DNA from: Chryseosolibacter sp964532595
GTDB taxonomy: Bacteria; Bacteroidota; Bacteroidia; Cytophagales; Cyclobacteriaceae
Reading direction: 5' to 3'
Length of the DNA stretch: 64,000 nucleotides
NCBI GenBank assembly: GCA_964532595.1
Contig: CAZHIQ010000006.1
Location: forward strand, 56,334-120,333
Shown here: positions 26,738 to 34,895 of the stretch, piece by piece
Position numbering within the stretch: the stretch's first letter is position 1
Layout of the letters: the number at the start of each line of letters is the position of its first letter
Made by a program: the position numbers and the translations under genes
The notes under the pieces: model-generated
What the model was told of the DNA's origin: nothing
The model's input: only the letters and a program-made list of their open reading frames with translations
The model's database searches: none

Positions 26738-28250
26738 TACGTCGCTCGTATTAATGGTCCTAGCGTCATCGGCCACCCGGGCCTATGCGCAAGGGCAAGT
26801 TTCCCAGACCGCCCGATTTGAAATTCCTATCGGCCATCGCAGCGAATCATTCGAGATCGTCCCGTCGACTCACGACGGACTTTTCCTATACCGTCACCTC
26901 GACACGCCTGACCGCGACCAGATTCAACTTGTTCGACTGGATACAGTCTTCCAGCAACAGTGGTCCGGGTTTATCGAAGTCGACAAGAACTACGTTATTA
27001 TGGGAAGGCGGTGCCATCAGCAAACTCTTTACCTGCTTCTCCGTTATCGAGACTTCACAAACAACAATCTTATTCTGTTTGCTATCGACGCGGCTACCGG
27101 CCAGTACGTTGAACACCGTATAAGGGGATACATCGCCTTTACCCCTTCCGAATTTCAGATCACAAACCACGCAGTAATTGTCGGTGGATACTTCAATCGC
27201 ATACCCGTTGTACTGTACTATTCCCTTGAAACACACCGCTCACACGTCCTACCCGGGCTGTTCACGGAGATTGGAGAGCTGAATCAAATCAAAACCTATC
27301 CCGACGGATCGTTTGACGTATTAATTAGTGCAGCCAACTTCAAACGTCAGGGAACAATCTGGATTAAGAACTATACTTCCGATGGCACACTGCTCCGCAA
27401 CCTCCCGCTAACGCCGGAAGACAATCGCCATCTCATCTTCGGTCGGTCGCTCAAGACGAATGACAACCGGCAAATCATCGCCGGTGTTTATGGGAGCAGA
27501 TCATCGGAGTACTCCCGCGGCATCTTCATCGCCACCATCGAAGCTTCAGGCTACGAAGAAATCCGCTACTACAACTTCGGGGACCTGGAGAATTTTTTCA
27601 AGTACATGAAGGCGCGACGCGAAGAACGTATCAAACAACGTATCGCCCGAAAGAAGATACGCGGCAAGAAGATCCGGTTCAATTATAGATTTCTTGTGCA
27701 CGAGCTCGTCCCTCACCACGACGAATACATACTGCTTGGCGAAGCATTTTATCCTCGGTACATAACTCCCGACCGGAGCGGCTTCTTTTCGAGTTATGGT
27801 GGAATGATGAACCGCAGTGTCATGAATGGACGAATCTTTGACGGGTACTATTATACACATGCGGTGGTCATGGGATTCGATGAACATGGCAACCTCCGGT
27901 GGGACAACAGCTTTGAGATCAATGACATCAAAACATGGACATTGGAACAGTTCGTCAAGCTTGACGCCCGATCCGATCGGCTGGCTCTCATCTACCTCTT
28001 CGATAATCATATCCGCACGAAAATCATTCATGATGGGGAGGTTTTGGAAGGAAAAGCGATGGACCCCCTAGAGACGCTCAACAGCCAGGACATCGTCAAG
28101 GAAGCCAAAAACAATCGAAACAAGCTCGAATACTGGTACGGAAACTACCTGTACGCCTACGGAGTACAGGAGATTACCCGAGGAGATCCGAGAACCGGAA
28201 TGAAGCGACGGGTCTTTTTTATCAACAAAGTCAGCGTTTCGGCGCCATAG
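26703..28250 (+). CDS. Secreted protein of unknown function, tandem paralogue 2
   Basis: A 515-residue protein with a signal peptide (about residues 1-30, ending ATRAYAQGQ). It shares with its upstream neighbour the order and spacing of several blocks: QxxRFEI near the start, a VxPGLF/LPGFF turn near residue 185, YYNFGDLENFFKYMKARREE, an LxWDxSFEIxDIK block near 395, and RRVFFINKVSV at the end. I infer an old tandem duplication. The ATG at 26703 lies 35 nt inside the upstream gene in another frame; a later Met would shorten the signal peptide too much. A terminator follows its stop. Confidence 0.7.
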   Translation: MFSTSTRWWWINTSLVLMVLASSATRAYAQGQVSQTARFEIPIGHRSESFEIVPSTHDGLFLYRHLDTPDRDQIQLVRLDTVFQQQWSGFIEVDKNYVIMGRRCHQQTLYLLLRYRDFTNNNLILFAIDAATGQYVEHRIRGYIAFTPSEFQITNHAVIVGGYFNRIPVVLYYSLETHRSHVLPGLFTEIGELNQIKTYPDGSFDVLISAANFKRQGTIWIKNYTSDGTLLRNLPLTPEDNRHLIFGRSLKTNDNRQIIAGVYGSRSSEYSRGIFIATIEASGYEEIRYYNFGDLENFFKYMKARREERIKQRIARKKIRGKKIRFNYRFLVHELVPHHDEYILLGEAFYPRYITPDRSGFFSSYGGMMNRSVMNGRIFDGYYYTHAVVMGFDEHGNLRWDNSFEINDIKTWTLEQFVKLDARSDRLALIYLFDNHIRTKIIHDGEVLEGKAMDPLETLNSQDIVKEAKNNRNKLEYWYGNYLYAYGVQEITRGDPRTGMKRRVFFINKVSVSAP

Positions 28251-28291
28251 CCTCAAAAATGGGTTTTGGTGCTGTGAGGCCCTATTTTTTT
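28250..28291 (+). terminator. Rho-independent terminator after the tandem secreted genes
   Basis: GCCTCA (28250-28255) and TGAGGC (28275-28280) form a 6-bp stem with a 19-nt loop, followed by CCTA and seven T (28285-28291). It overlaps the stop codon of the upstream gene and ends about 30 nt before the pyrR -7 box. Confidence 0.5.
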
Positions 28292-28322
28292 ATCGAAATG
28301 GAGCTGCCTCCTCTTAAATTTC

Positions 28323-28330
28323 TATATTTG
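28323..28330 (+). promoter_or_regulatory. -7 box (TATATTTG) of pyrR-pyrB
   Basis: A perfect TAnnTTTG. Transcription would start near 28336, which makes the GTG at 28333 unlikely as a start and favours the ATG at 28342, with almost no leader. No -33 TTTG is seen at the expected distance. Confidence 0.45.
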
Positions 28331-28341
28331 CGGTGGCGCGT

Positions 28342-28884
28342 ATGCAGAAAAAACTAATCCTAGATTCGAATCTCCTCGACATTACCGTCAGCCGGCTTTG
28401 CCAGCAACTCATTGAGAATCACAACACGTTTTCTGATACGGTAATTATCGGAATGCAGCCTCGCGGCATCTTTCTCGCCGAACTCATTCACAAACGGCTG
28501 GAAAAAGACACCAAAAGCAATATTCCGCTGGGGTATCTGGACGTCACCTTTCACCGCGATGATTTCCGACGCCGCGACGAACCTATTCTGCCCCGGGAGA
28601 ACCGCATTCCCTTTATCATAGAAGGTAAGAATGTAGTGCTCGTCGATGACGTCCTCTTTACAGGCCGCACCGTGCGTGCCGCCATGGACGCTCTGATTGC
28701 CTTTGGCCGACCGGAAAAAGTAGAACTACTTGTAATGATTGATCGCAAGTATAACCGCGAACTGCCCATAGCGCCAGATTATGTCGGGCGTACCGTCAAC
28801 ACTCTCGCATCACAGCGCGTGCTGGTGGAATTGCAAGCTCAGGGTCATAAGCAAAACAAAATCTGGTTGATCAACAAGGACTAG
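28342..28884 (+). CDS. pyrR: Bifunctional pyr operon regulator / uracil phosphoribosyltransferase
   Basis: A 180-residue type I phosphoribosyltransferase. The PRPP loop NVVLVDDVLFTGRTVRAAMD (about residues 97-116) and the PyrR-specific MQPRGIFLAELIHKR and LDVTFHRDDF are present. In Gram-positive bacteria PyrR binds pyr mRNA; in Bacteroidota that role is unproved. It sits 3 nt before pyrB, but its own mRNA leader is too short for an attenuator. The frame is open three codons upstream to a GTG, but the promoter position favours the ATG at 28342. Confidence 0.92.
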   Translation: MQKKLILDSNLLDITVSRLCQQLIENHNTFSDTVIIGMQPRGIFLAELIHKRLEKDTKSNIPLGYLDVTFHRDDFRRRDEPILPRENRIPFIIEGKNVVLVDDVLFTGRTVRAAMDALIAFGRPEKVELLVMIDRKYNRELPIAPDYVGRTVNTLASQRVLVELQAQGHKQNKIWLINKD

Positions 28885-28887
28885 GCT

Positions 28888-29811
28888 ATGTCTAAACTCA
28901 GTCAAAAACACCTTCTCGGCATTAAAGACATCACTCGAGACGACATAGAACTGATATTCGAAACCGCAGATACGTTTAAGGAAGTTCTCAATCGCCCTAT
29001 TCGTAAAGTTCCCTCCTTACGCGACGTCACCATAGCCAACATCTTTTTTGAGAACTCGACGCGGACACGGCTTTCCTTCGAGTTGGCTGAGAAGCGCCTG
29101 TCTGCTGACGTTATCAATTTTTCGGCGTCCAACAGCTCTGTCAAGAAAGGCGAAACACTGCTCGACACCGTCAATAACATCCTGGCCATGAAAGTTGACA
29201 TGGTCGTCATACGCCACGCAAGTCCGGGAGCTCCTCACTACCTCGCCCGGCATATCAACGCCAATATTGTCAACGCCGGCGACGGTACACATGAGCACCC
29301 AACCCAGGCGTTGCTTGACACCTACTCCATCCGCGAGCGGCTGGGAAGTGTATCGGGAAAGAAGGTGGCCATTATCGGAGACATCCTGCATTCCCGCGTT
29401 GCACTCTCCAACATTTTCGCCCTTCAGAAAATGGGAGCGAAAGTAATGGTGTGTGGGCCGCCAACGCTGCTACCGAAGTTTATTGGTCAGCTAGGCGTTC
29501 AAGTCGAGTTTGACGTGCGTAAAGCCCTACAATGGTGCGACGTAGCCAACGTCCTACGCATTCAGCTCGAACGCCAGCAGATCAAGTACTTCCCGTCGCT
29601 ACGCGAATACTCGCTTTACTACGGTATCGACAGGAAAATGCTCGATGAACTACAGAAACCCGTAGTGTTGATGCACCCCGGCCCTATCAACCGCGGTGTT
29701 GAAATCAGCAGCGATGCGGCTGATTCACCCCACTCCATTATCCTCGATCAGGTGGAAAACGGTGTCGCCATACGTATGGCCGTACTCTATCTCCTCGCTG
29801 CCCGACCTTAG
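28888..29811 (+). CDS. pyrB: Aspartate carbamoyltransferase, catalytic subunit
   Basis: A 307-residue enzyme of pyrimidine synthesis that joins carbamoyl phosphate and aspartate. The carbamoyl-phosphate motif FFENSTRTRLSFELAEKRL and HPTQALLDTYSIRERLG are diagnostic, as is HPGPINRGVE near the C-terminus. No regulatory subunit pyrI is adjacent. It follows pyrR after 3 nt, so the two form an operon. Confidence 0.96.
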   Translation: MSKLSQKHLLGIKDITRDDIELIFETADTFKEVLNRPIRKVPSLRDVTIANIFFENSTRTRLSFELAEKRLSADVINFSASNSSVKKGETLLDTVNNILAMKVDMVVIRHASPGAPHYLARHINANIVNAGDGTHEHPTQALLDTYSIRERLGSVSGKKVAIIGDILHSRVALSNIFALQKMGAKVMVCGPPTLLPKFIGQLGVQVEFDVRKALQWCDVANVLRIQLERQQIKYFPSLREYSLYYGIDRKMLDELQKPVVLMHPGPINRGVEISSDAADSPHSIILDQVENGVAIRMAVLYLLAARP

Positions 29812-29841
29812 TTCTCTGACTCCCCATTCCCTGCTTTTTCG

Positions 29842-29849
29842 TAGCTTTG
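29842..29849 (+). promoter_or_regulatory. -7 box (TAGCTTTG) of the cystathionine beta-synthase gene
   Basis: A perfect TAnnTTTG located 21 nt before the ATG at 29871, giving a leader of about 15 nt. No clear -33 element. Confidence 0.45.
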
Positions 29850-29870
29850 TGATGCATTAATGCCCGCATC

Positions 29871-31241
29871 ATGATCTACAATTCCATTATTGAAACAATC
29901 GGCAATACGCCACTTATCAAGCTCAACAAGATATTCAAGGGGCTGCCCGGTACTTATCTGGCTAAAGTGGAATATTTCAACCCCGGAAACAGTACTAAAG
30001 ACCGGATGGCCGTGAAAATGATCGAAGATGCTGAAAAAGCCGGAATCCTGAAGCCTGGAGGTACGATCATCGAAGGCACGTCGGGGAACACCGGGATGGG
30101 CCTTGCCCTTGCAGCCATTTCAAAAGGTTACAAGTGCATCTTTACCATGGCCGACAAACAATCGCAGGAAAAGATCAATATTTTAAAGGCTGTGGGTGCG
30201 GAGGTTATCGTATGCCCCACCAACGTCGAACCGGACGACCCGCGTTCCTACTATTCGATAGCGAGAAAGCTAAACAAGGAAATTCCAAACTCGTTTTATC
30301 CGAACCAGTACGATAACCCTTCGAATGCAAAAGCTCATTATGAAACGACGGGACCGGAGATATGGAAACAGACTGACGGCCGAATCACCCACTATGTGGC
30401 AACCGTCGGCACCGGAGGCTCAATGTGTGGGACAGCAACTTTCCTCAAAGAGCAGAACGCAGATATCGTGAGCGTAGGTATCGATACTTACGGGTCAGTA
30501 TTCAAAAAGTACAAGGAAACAGGCGTCTTCGATGAGAACGAAATCTATCCATATCTGACAGAAGGATTTGGAGAAGACATTCTCCCCAAGAATGTCAATT
30601 TTGATGTCATTGATCAATTCATAAAGGTAACCGATAAGGACGGCGCTGTCATGGCACGACGCCTGTCAAGGGAAGAAGGGCTTTTTGTCGGATGGTCAAG
30701 CGGATCTGCTATCCATGGCGCGCTCGAATATGCACAGCAACACATGAAAGCCGACGATGTGATGGTGATCCTCCTACCCGACCATGGCACGCGCTACCTG
30801 AACAAGGTGTACAACGACGACTGGATGAAAGACCACGGATTTCTTGAAACTCGGACTTTCGCCTCTGCACGTGACATCCTGGAGCAACGCAACGGAAGAG
30901 ACAGTCTAATAACCGTTGAGAAAAATGCGAAGGTCACCGATGCGATCCAGGTCTTCAACCGCGAAGGAATCGATCAGGTTCCGGTTACAGAAAACGGGCA
31001 GTTTGTAGGAAGTATAAGCGCCTCCAGTCTACTGGAGAAAATTATCGAAGACCCGCAGCTTCGACAAAAAGCCGTAGGAGAAGTGATGGATAAACCCATG
31101 CTCTTCGTGGCCCCCGACAGCACTCTTGATGTTCTGTCGTCGTTGCTCAACAAAGACAACAAGGCTGTCCTTGTGAGGGACACCAACGATAAGGTCCACA
31201 TCATCACTCAGCATGACGTCCTTAGGGCGATGACGACCTGA
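29871..31241 (+). CDS. cbs: Cystathionine beta-synthase (PLP enzyme with CBS pair)
   Basis: A 456-residue fold-type II PLP enzyme followed by a tandem CBS regulatory domain. The PLP lysine is in GNSTKDRMA (Lys44) and the phosphate/carboxylate loop is EGTSGNTGMG; the glycine-rich PLP loop is TVGTGGSMCG. CBS motifs occupy about residues 345-456 and normally bind adenosyl ligands. It should condense serine with homocysteine, the first step of transsulfuration; cysteine synthase is the alternative, but the CBS pair and KYKETGVFDENEIYPYLTEG-type middle region favour cystathionine beta-synthase. It has its own short-leader promoter and converges on the SPOR/OmpA gene 7 nt away. Confidence 0.9.
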   Translation: MIYNSIIETIGNTPLIKLNKIFKGLPGTYLAKVEYFNPGNSTKDRMAVKMIEDAEKAGILKPGGTIIEGTSGNTGMGLALAAISKGYKCIFTMADKQSQEKINILKAVGAEVIVCPTNVEPDDPRSYYSIARKLNKEIPNSFYPNQYDNPSNAKAHYETTGPEIWKQTDGRITHYVATVGTGGSMCGTATFLKEQNADIVSVGIDTYGSVFKKYKETGVFDENEIYPYLTEGFGEDILPKNVNFDVIDQFIKVTDKDGAVMARRLSREEGLFVGWSSGSAIHGALEYAQQHMKADDVMVILLPDHGTRYLNKVYNDDWMKDHGFLETRTFASARDILEQRNGRDSLITVEKNAKVTDAIQVFNREGIDQVPVTENGQFVGSISASSLLEKIIEDPQLRQKAVGEVMDKPMLFVAPDSTLDVLSSLLNKDNKAVLVRDTNDKVHIITQHDVLRAMTT

Positions 31242-31248
31242 GAAGCCT

Positions 31249-32415
31249 CTAGTGCTTCCTGATCTCAACCTCTACCCGATCGTTCAAGCCTGCAAGGGTT
31301 CCGCGGGGGTCGTAAATCATCTGCGTGCCCCCCTCTCCCTTGGTGGTGATTCGTGTTGGCTCAACGCCTTTGCGAACGAGGTACAACTTGACAACTTCTG
31401 CGCGGAGCAGGGCAAGTTCTTTAGCTGGAACGTGGCGCTTCTCGTTATCCACACTGGGATGAAACAAGTCTTCGCTGGTACCAAGCGTCACGATATCGCG
31501 GGCATGCGTTCCGTTTGTATGGCCTCGAAGGCGAATCTTGTAACGCTGGTTTTCCTCAAGCATAGCATAGAGATCATCGAGAGCGATTTCAGAGCCGGGC
31601 GCCAGTAGAGCCGCATTGTTGTAGAACTTAACACCCTCCATCTCAATATAATCACCGCGCTTTACGCGCTGTAATTCCATCGTCAATACAATTTCCTCCT
31701 GTCCGGTAGCAATTTCGTCATAGATAAACGAACGCTTATATGCCTTAAAGCCGGGTATCTGGCAAAGCAACAGCCACCGCTTATCCTTGTTCGAGGGAGC
31801 GGGCACATAAACCGTTTGCCCAGGGTTGTATGCCTTAAACTGGTTCGAACGTTCATCCTCGAACAGACGTATTATTCCGTTTACGGGGTTTCCTGTTTCG
31901 CGATTGATCAGCACGAAGCGCATCGGCTTTCCTACCGGTGGACGAGTCTCCCTTTGCACGGGAGCGACCTCTTCCTGTACAACAACGGCGGGTGTTGTTT
32001 CCGGCTCTGTTTCCTGAACCAATTCGGTATTATCTGGCACAGTCGTCTCGGTGCGGTCAACAGGAACGTTCGACGCTACAGCAGTCTCCGTCGCGACGAC
32101 GGGTTGACCCACCAGTTCACCGTTGAATAGCCAGGCGTCTTTGAACACCGTTCCGGTTTGCAATCGGCCTACTATATCATAGGCGACGTCTCGCGACTGT
32201 GTTGCCCTGACATAGACATAATACATTGCGCGATCCGTGTTATAGGCATAGACTGCGGGGAGATTTTGCTCATGCGCGAGTAAACATTGCCGTTTTGCGT
32301 TCTCTTCATTCTTAAACGCGCCGATTACGACAAACCAGGGTGAAAAAGTCGATTGTGCGATAGCCGGACACGCAAGGGCAACGCAGAACGCGACGGAGGT
32401 GATGATCGCTTTCAT
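31249..32415 (-). CDS. SPOR and OmpA-like domain envelope protein
   Basis: A 388-residue secreted protein: signal peptide (residues 1-20, ACPAIAQS), a SPOR-like domain (about 22-95, FSPWFVVIGAFKNEENAKRQ) that would bind denuded peptidoglycan, a Glu/Thr/Val/Pro-rich linker (about 105-160), a beta-rich segment and a C-terminal OmpA-like domain (about 260-388, NNAALLAPGSEIALDDLYAM, LRGHTNG, NDRVEVEIRKH). It should tether to the cell wall. The frame is open upstream, but the ATG at 32415 begins the signal peptide. It lies downstream of pbpC on the same strand, 97 nt away. Confidence 0.82.
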   Translation of the reverse strand: MKAIITSVAFCVALACPAIAQSTFSPWFVVIGAFKNEENAKRQCLLAHEQNLPAVYAYNTDRAMYYVYVRATQSRDVAYDIVGRLQTGTVFKDAWLFNGELVGQPVVATETAVASNVPVDRTETTVPDNTELVQETEPETTPAVVVQEEVAPVQRETRPPVGKPMRFVLINRETGNPVNGIIRLFEDERSNQFKAYNPGQTVYVPAPSNKDKRWLLLCQIPGFKAYKRSFIYDEIATGQEEIVLTMELQRVKRGDYIEMEGVKFYNNAALLAPGSEIALDDLYAMLEENQRYKIRLRGHTNGTHARDIVTLGTSEDLFHPSVDNEKRHVPAKELALLRAEVVKLYLVRKGVEPTRITTKGEGGTQMIYDPRGTLAGLNDRVEVEIRKH

Positions 32416-32512
32416 GGGTCTTTGTGGAGAGTTCTTAATGCCCCGTCCCACATGCCCGCTTCTGCCTTATACCATCCGGGGGTGAGTAAAGATACTTAAA
32501 TTCCTGGTTTTG

Positions 32513-34885
32513 TTATAGTTGAGGCAAGACGGTGAACGGTACTTCAAGACTGTATCCACGGCCATCTACCGCAGTCAGGGTGTGCACGCCCTCTGTCGGG
32601 CGAACCGCCAGACGGTGGATCCCCTTCGTTTCACCGATGAAAGCACCATCAAGATGCCAGTAAACCACCGCATCTTCATCGCGATGAGCGAGTTCAAACA
32701 CTGACTCGCCGGACTTCCCTTCAAAGTCACGGGGTATATAGATGCGTGCCCGAGGCTGCGGATAAACCCAGGCCATAGGCCTTGCGGCGGCGTCGGAAGT
32801 ACATCCCGGAGCCAAGGGGGGAAGCGGTTTATAGGAAAGCCGTTTCTTGCGATAGTAGTGTTCCTGTACCGGTGGGAGTACAAACCACTCTTTTGATATC
32901 AGGACATCAGGAGAGGCGCACTCTGCATGCTGCCGATAATGTTCGTCGGGTGACAGATGAACCATCCTGTGATACGAGCAAGCCGGAGATTCCAACCCCC
33001 GCACTGTAACATAAAGCTTTTGCGCCTCCGGACAGAAACGCCCTACCCGGTGCCCGCTTTCCCTGCAAACTTCCACTTCACGCATCTCCGAATGCGGCAT
33101 ACCAAACCACGACGTTGGAGGTAACATAGAAAACACGTCGAAAAGCAGAGGGGCCGCAGCGCTCACCCCGGTCAACCCAGCCCGTCCCTCACCATCAGCA
33201 TTTCCCACCCACACACCGACCGCATATTCCGGCGTAACACCTACTGCCCAACCATCACGAAAACCAAAGGATGTACCGGTTTTCCAAGCTATCTTCCTCG
33301 AGGAACTGAACATGCGCCAACCTGCTTCTTCCGCCGGGCGGTAGAGTGCCGTAAGCGCCTCGAACGTTTGGTGAATCGAGGCCGCACTTAACCAGGAGTA
33401 TTCTTCAAGAATTGTATCCGATTCTCTTTCGTCTGTCGTCCAGCGCGGGGAATGAAAGTCACTCCGACAATAACGTCGCACGCCTGGGCGGTCGAAGTAT
33501 TTATTCAACGTCCGCGCCATGGAAGCGTAAATACCGGTAACATCCCACAGTGTACCTTCAGCGCCTCCAAGAATCAACGCTAAGCCGTAGTGATCTGCCG
33601 GAAAGGGCAACGTGCTAAAGCCGATGTTTCGCAACAGCGAGTGAAACTTTTCGTATCTGAATTCTTTTAGCATAAACACTGACGGGACGTTCAGCGAGCG
33701 AACGAGGGCCTCATCAGCGGGGACCGCTCCATCGTACTCCCGTGAAAAATTCTCGGGAGCAAAACCGTTCAAGCGCACCGGAATATCAGGCAGAAGCGAT
33801 TTCGGCAAGAGTTGTCCTTCATTCAGCGCAGCGGCGTACAATATGGGCTTAAGCACGCTTCCGGTGCTTCGAGGCGCGGCGACTATATCGACTTCCTCGC
33901 CGTGATTACCATTACCGTATACATTACCCGCGTACGCCAACACGTTTCCCGTTTCTACGTCAAGAACGAGAACTGCTGCGTTGTTGATTTGATTTGCACG
34001 AAGTCGCCGGTGATGCTGCTGAACTTTTTCCTCTACGCGCCGCTGAAGAGCAAAATCAATCGTCGACGTTGTGCGTTGTTGTCTTCCCCCCTTTTTCTGA
34101 ATCCGCCCCAGAAGATGGCGGGCATAGCGTGGAAGAGAGCGCGGAACTGTAGGTACTGGCTCCGCGGTCCCGAGTGCCCACGCAAGCGAATCAATGGCCC
34201 CCTCGAGATAGAGACGATGCAAGAGATTGTCGCGCTTTCGTCGCAGTGCATCGCGGTTGCGCCCCGGATGGATCAGCGAAGGAGAGTTCGGCAGTACTGC
34301 CAGCGTTGCTGCCTCGGCCCAGGAAAGGTTATCAGGACTACGTCCGAAATAACGCCAACAGGCCGCCTCCAGCCCGACTACGTTTCCCCCAAAGGGTGCG
34401 TGAGCAGCATAAAGCGCCAGGATCTCTTTTTTCGAATAAGACAGTTCGAGGCGTGTTGCCAACACCATCTCCAAAGCTTTCTCGAAAATCGTGCGTGGCG
34501 GGGATCCTCTTGAAAGGCGGATGACCTGCATACTGATCGTACTCCCACCACTTACAATTCTTCCTTCACGCACATTCTGCAACAAAGCCCTGGCAATCGA
34601 AAAAGGATCAACGCCAGGATGATAAAAGAAGCGCTTGTCCTCAAATGCCAGCAGCGCCTTCACAAATCGATCAGGGACATCATTATCAGCAGGAAATCGC
34701 CATTGCCCATCGCTCGCGATCGATGCACTGAGCAACTGGCCGTCACGAGACTCCAGGACCGTAGAGTAAGGACGGTCAAAAAGCGGTTGTGGTAGCACGA
34801 GATAATACGCGACCCCAACCAAGACAACGATAGCACCGATTATTACAGTTTTGCCCCGCACGCTTCCCAGTCCGTTTGTACTCAC
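32513..34885 (-). CDS. pbpC: Penicillin-binding protein 1C
   Basis: A 790-residue bifunctional peptidoglycan synthase: one membrane helix (about residues 10-30), GT51 transglycosylase (FEDKRFFYHPGVDPFSIARA, then SGGSTISMQ), transpeptidase with catalytic Ser343 in STGSVLKP, SLN and KTGTS, and a C-terminal BiPBP_C domain. The frame runs 54 codons further upstream inside the alpha-2-macroglobulin gene, but the GTG at 34885, ten nt after that gene's stop and preceded by GAAAAG, gives the normal PBP1C start. It is the second gene of the macroglobulin-pbpC operon. Confidence 0.94.
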   Translation of the reverse strand: MSTNGLGSVRGKTVIIGAIVVLVGVAYYLVLPQPLFDRPYSTVLESRDGQLLSASIASDGQWRFPADNDVPDRFVKALLAFEDKRFFYHPGVDPFSIARALLQNVREGRIVSGGSTISMQVIRLSRGSPPRTIFEKALEMVLATRLELSYSKKEILALYAAHAPFGGNVVGLEAACWRYFGRSPDNLSWAEAATLAVLPNSPSLIHPGRNRDALRRKRDNLLHRLYLEGAIDSLAWALGTAEPVPTVPRSLPRYARHLLGRIQKKGGRQQRTTSTIDFALQRRVEEKVQQHHRRLRANQINNAAVLVLDVETGNVLAYAGNVYGNGNHGEEVDIVAAPRSTGSVLKPILYAAALNEGQLLPKSLLPDIPVRLNGFAPENFSREYDGAVPADEALVRSLNVPSVFMLKEFRYEKFHSLLRNIGFSTLPFPADHYGLALILGGAEGTLWDVTGIYASMARTLNKYFDRPGVRRYCRSDFHSPRWTTDERESDTILEEYSWLSAASIHQTFEALTALYRPAEEAGWRMFSSSRKIAWKTGTSFGFRDGWAVGVTPEYAVGVWVGNADGEGRAGLTGVSAAAPLLFDVFSMLPPTSWFGMPHSEMREVEVCRESGHRVGRFCPEAQKLYVTVRGLESPACSYHRMVHLSPDEHYRQHAECASPDVLISKEWFVLPPVQEHYYRKKRLSYKPLPPLAPGCTSDAAARPMAWVYPQPRARIYIPRDFEGKSGESVFELAHRDEDAVVYWHLDGAFIGETKGIHRLAVRPTEGVHTLTAVDGRGYSLEVPFTVLPQL

Positions 34886-34895
34886 CTTTTCAAAA

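Noticed and set aside
28250..28291. The hairpin before pyrR as a PyrR attenuator
   Set aside because: It precedes the pyrR promoter and overlaps the previous stop codon, so it is the upstream terminator.
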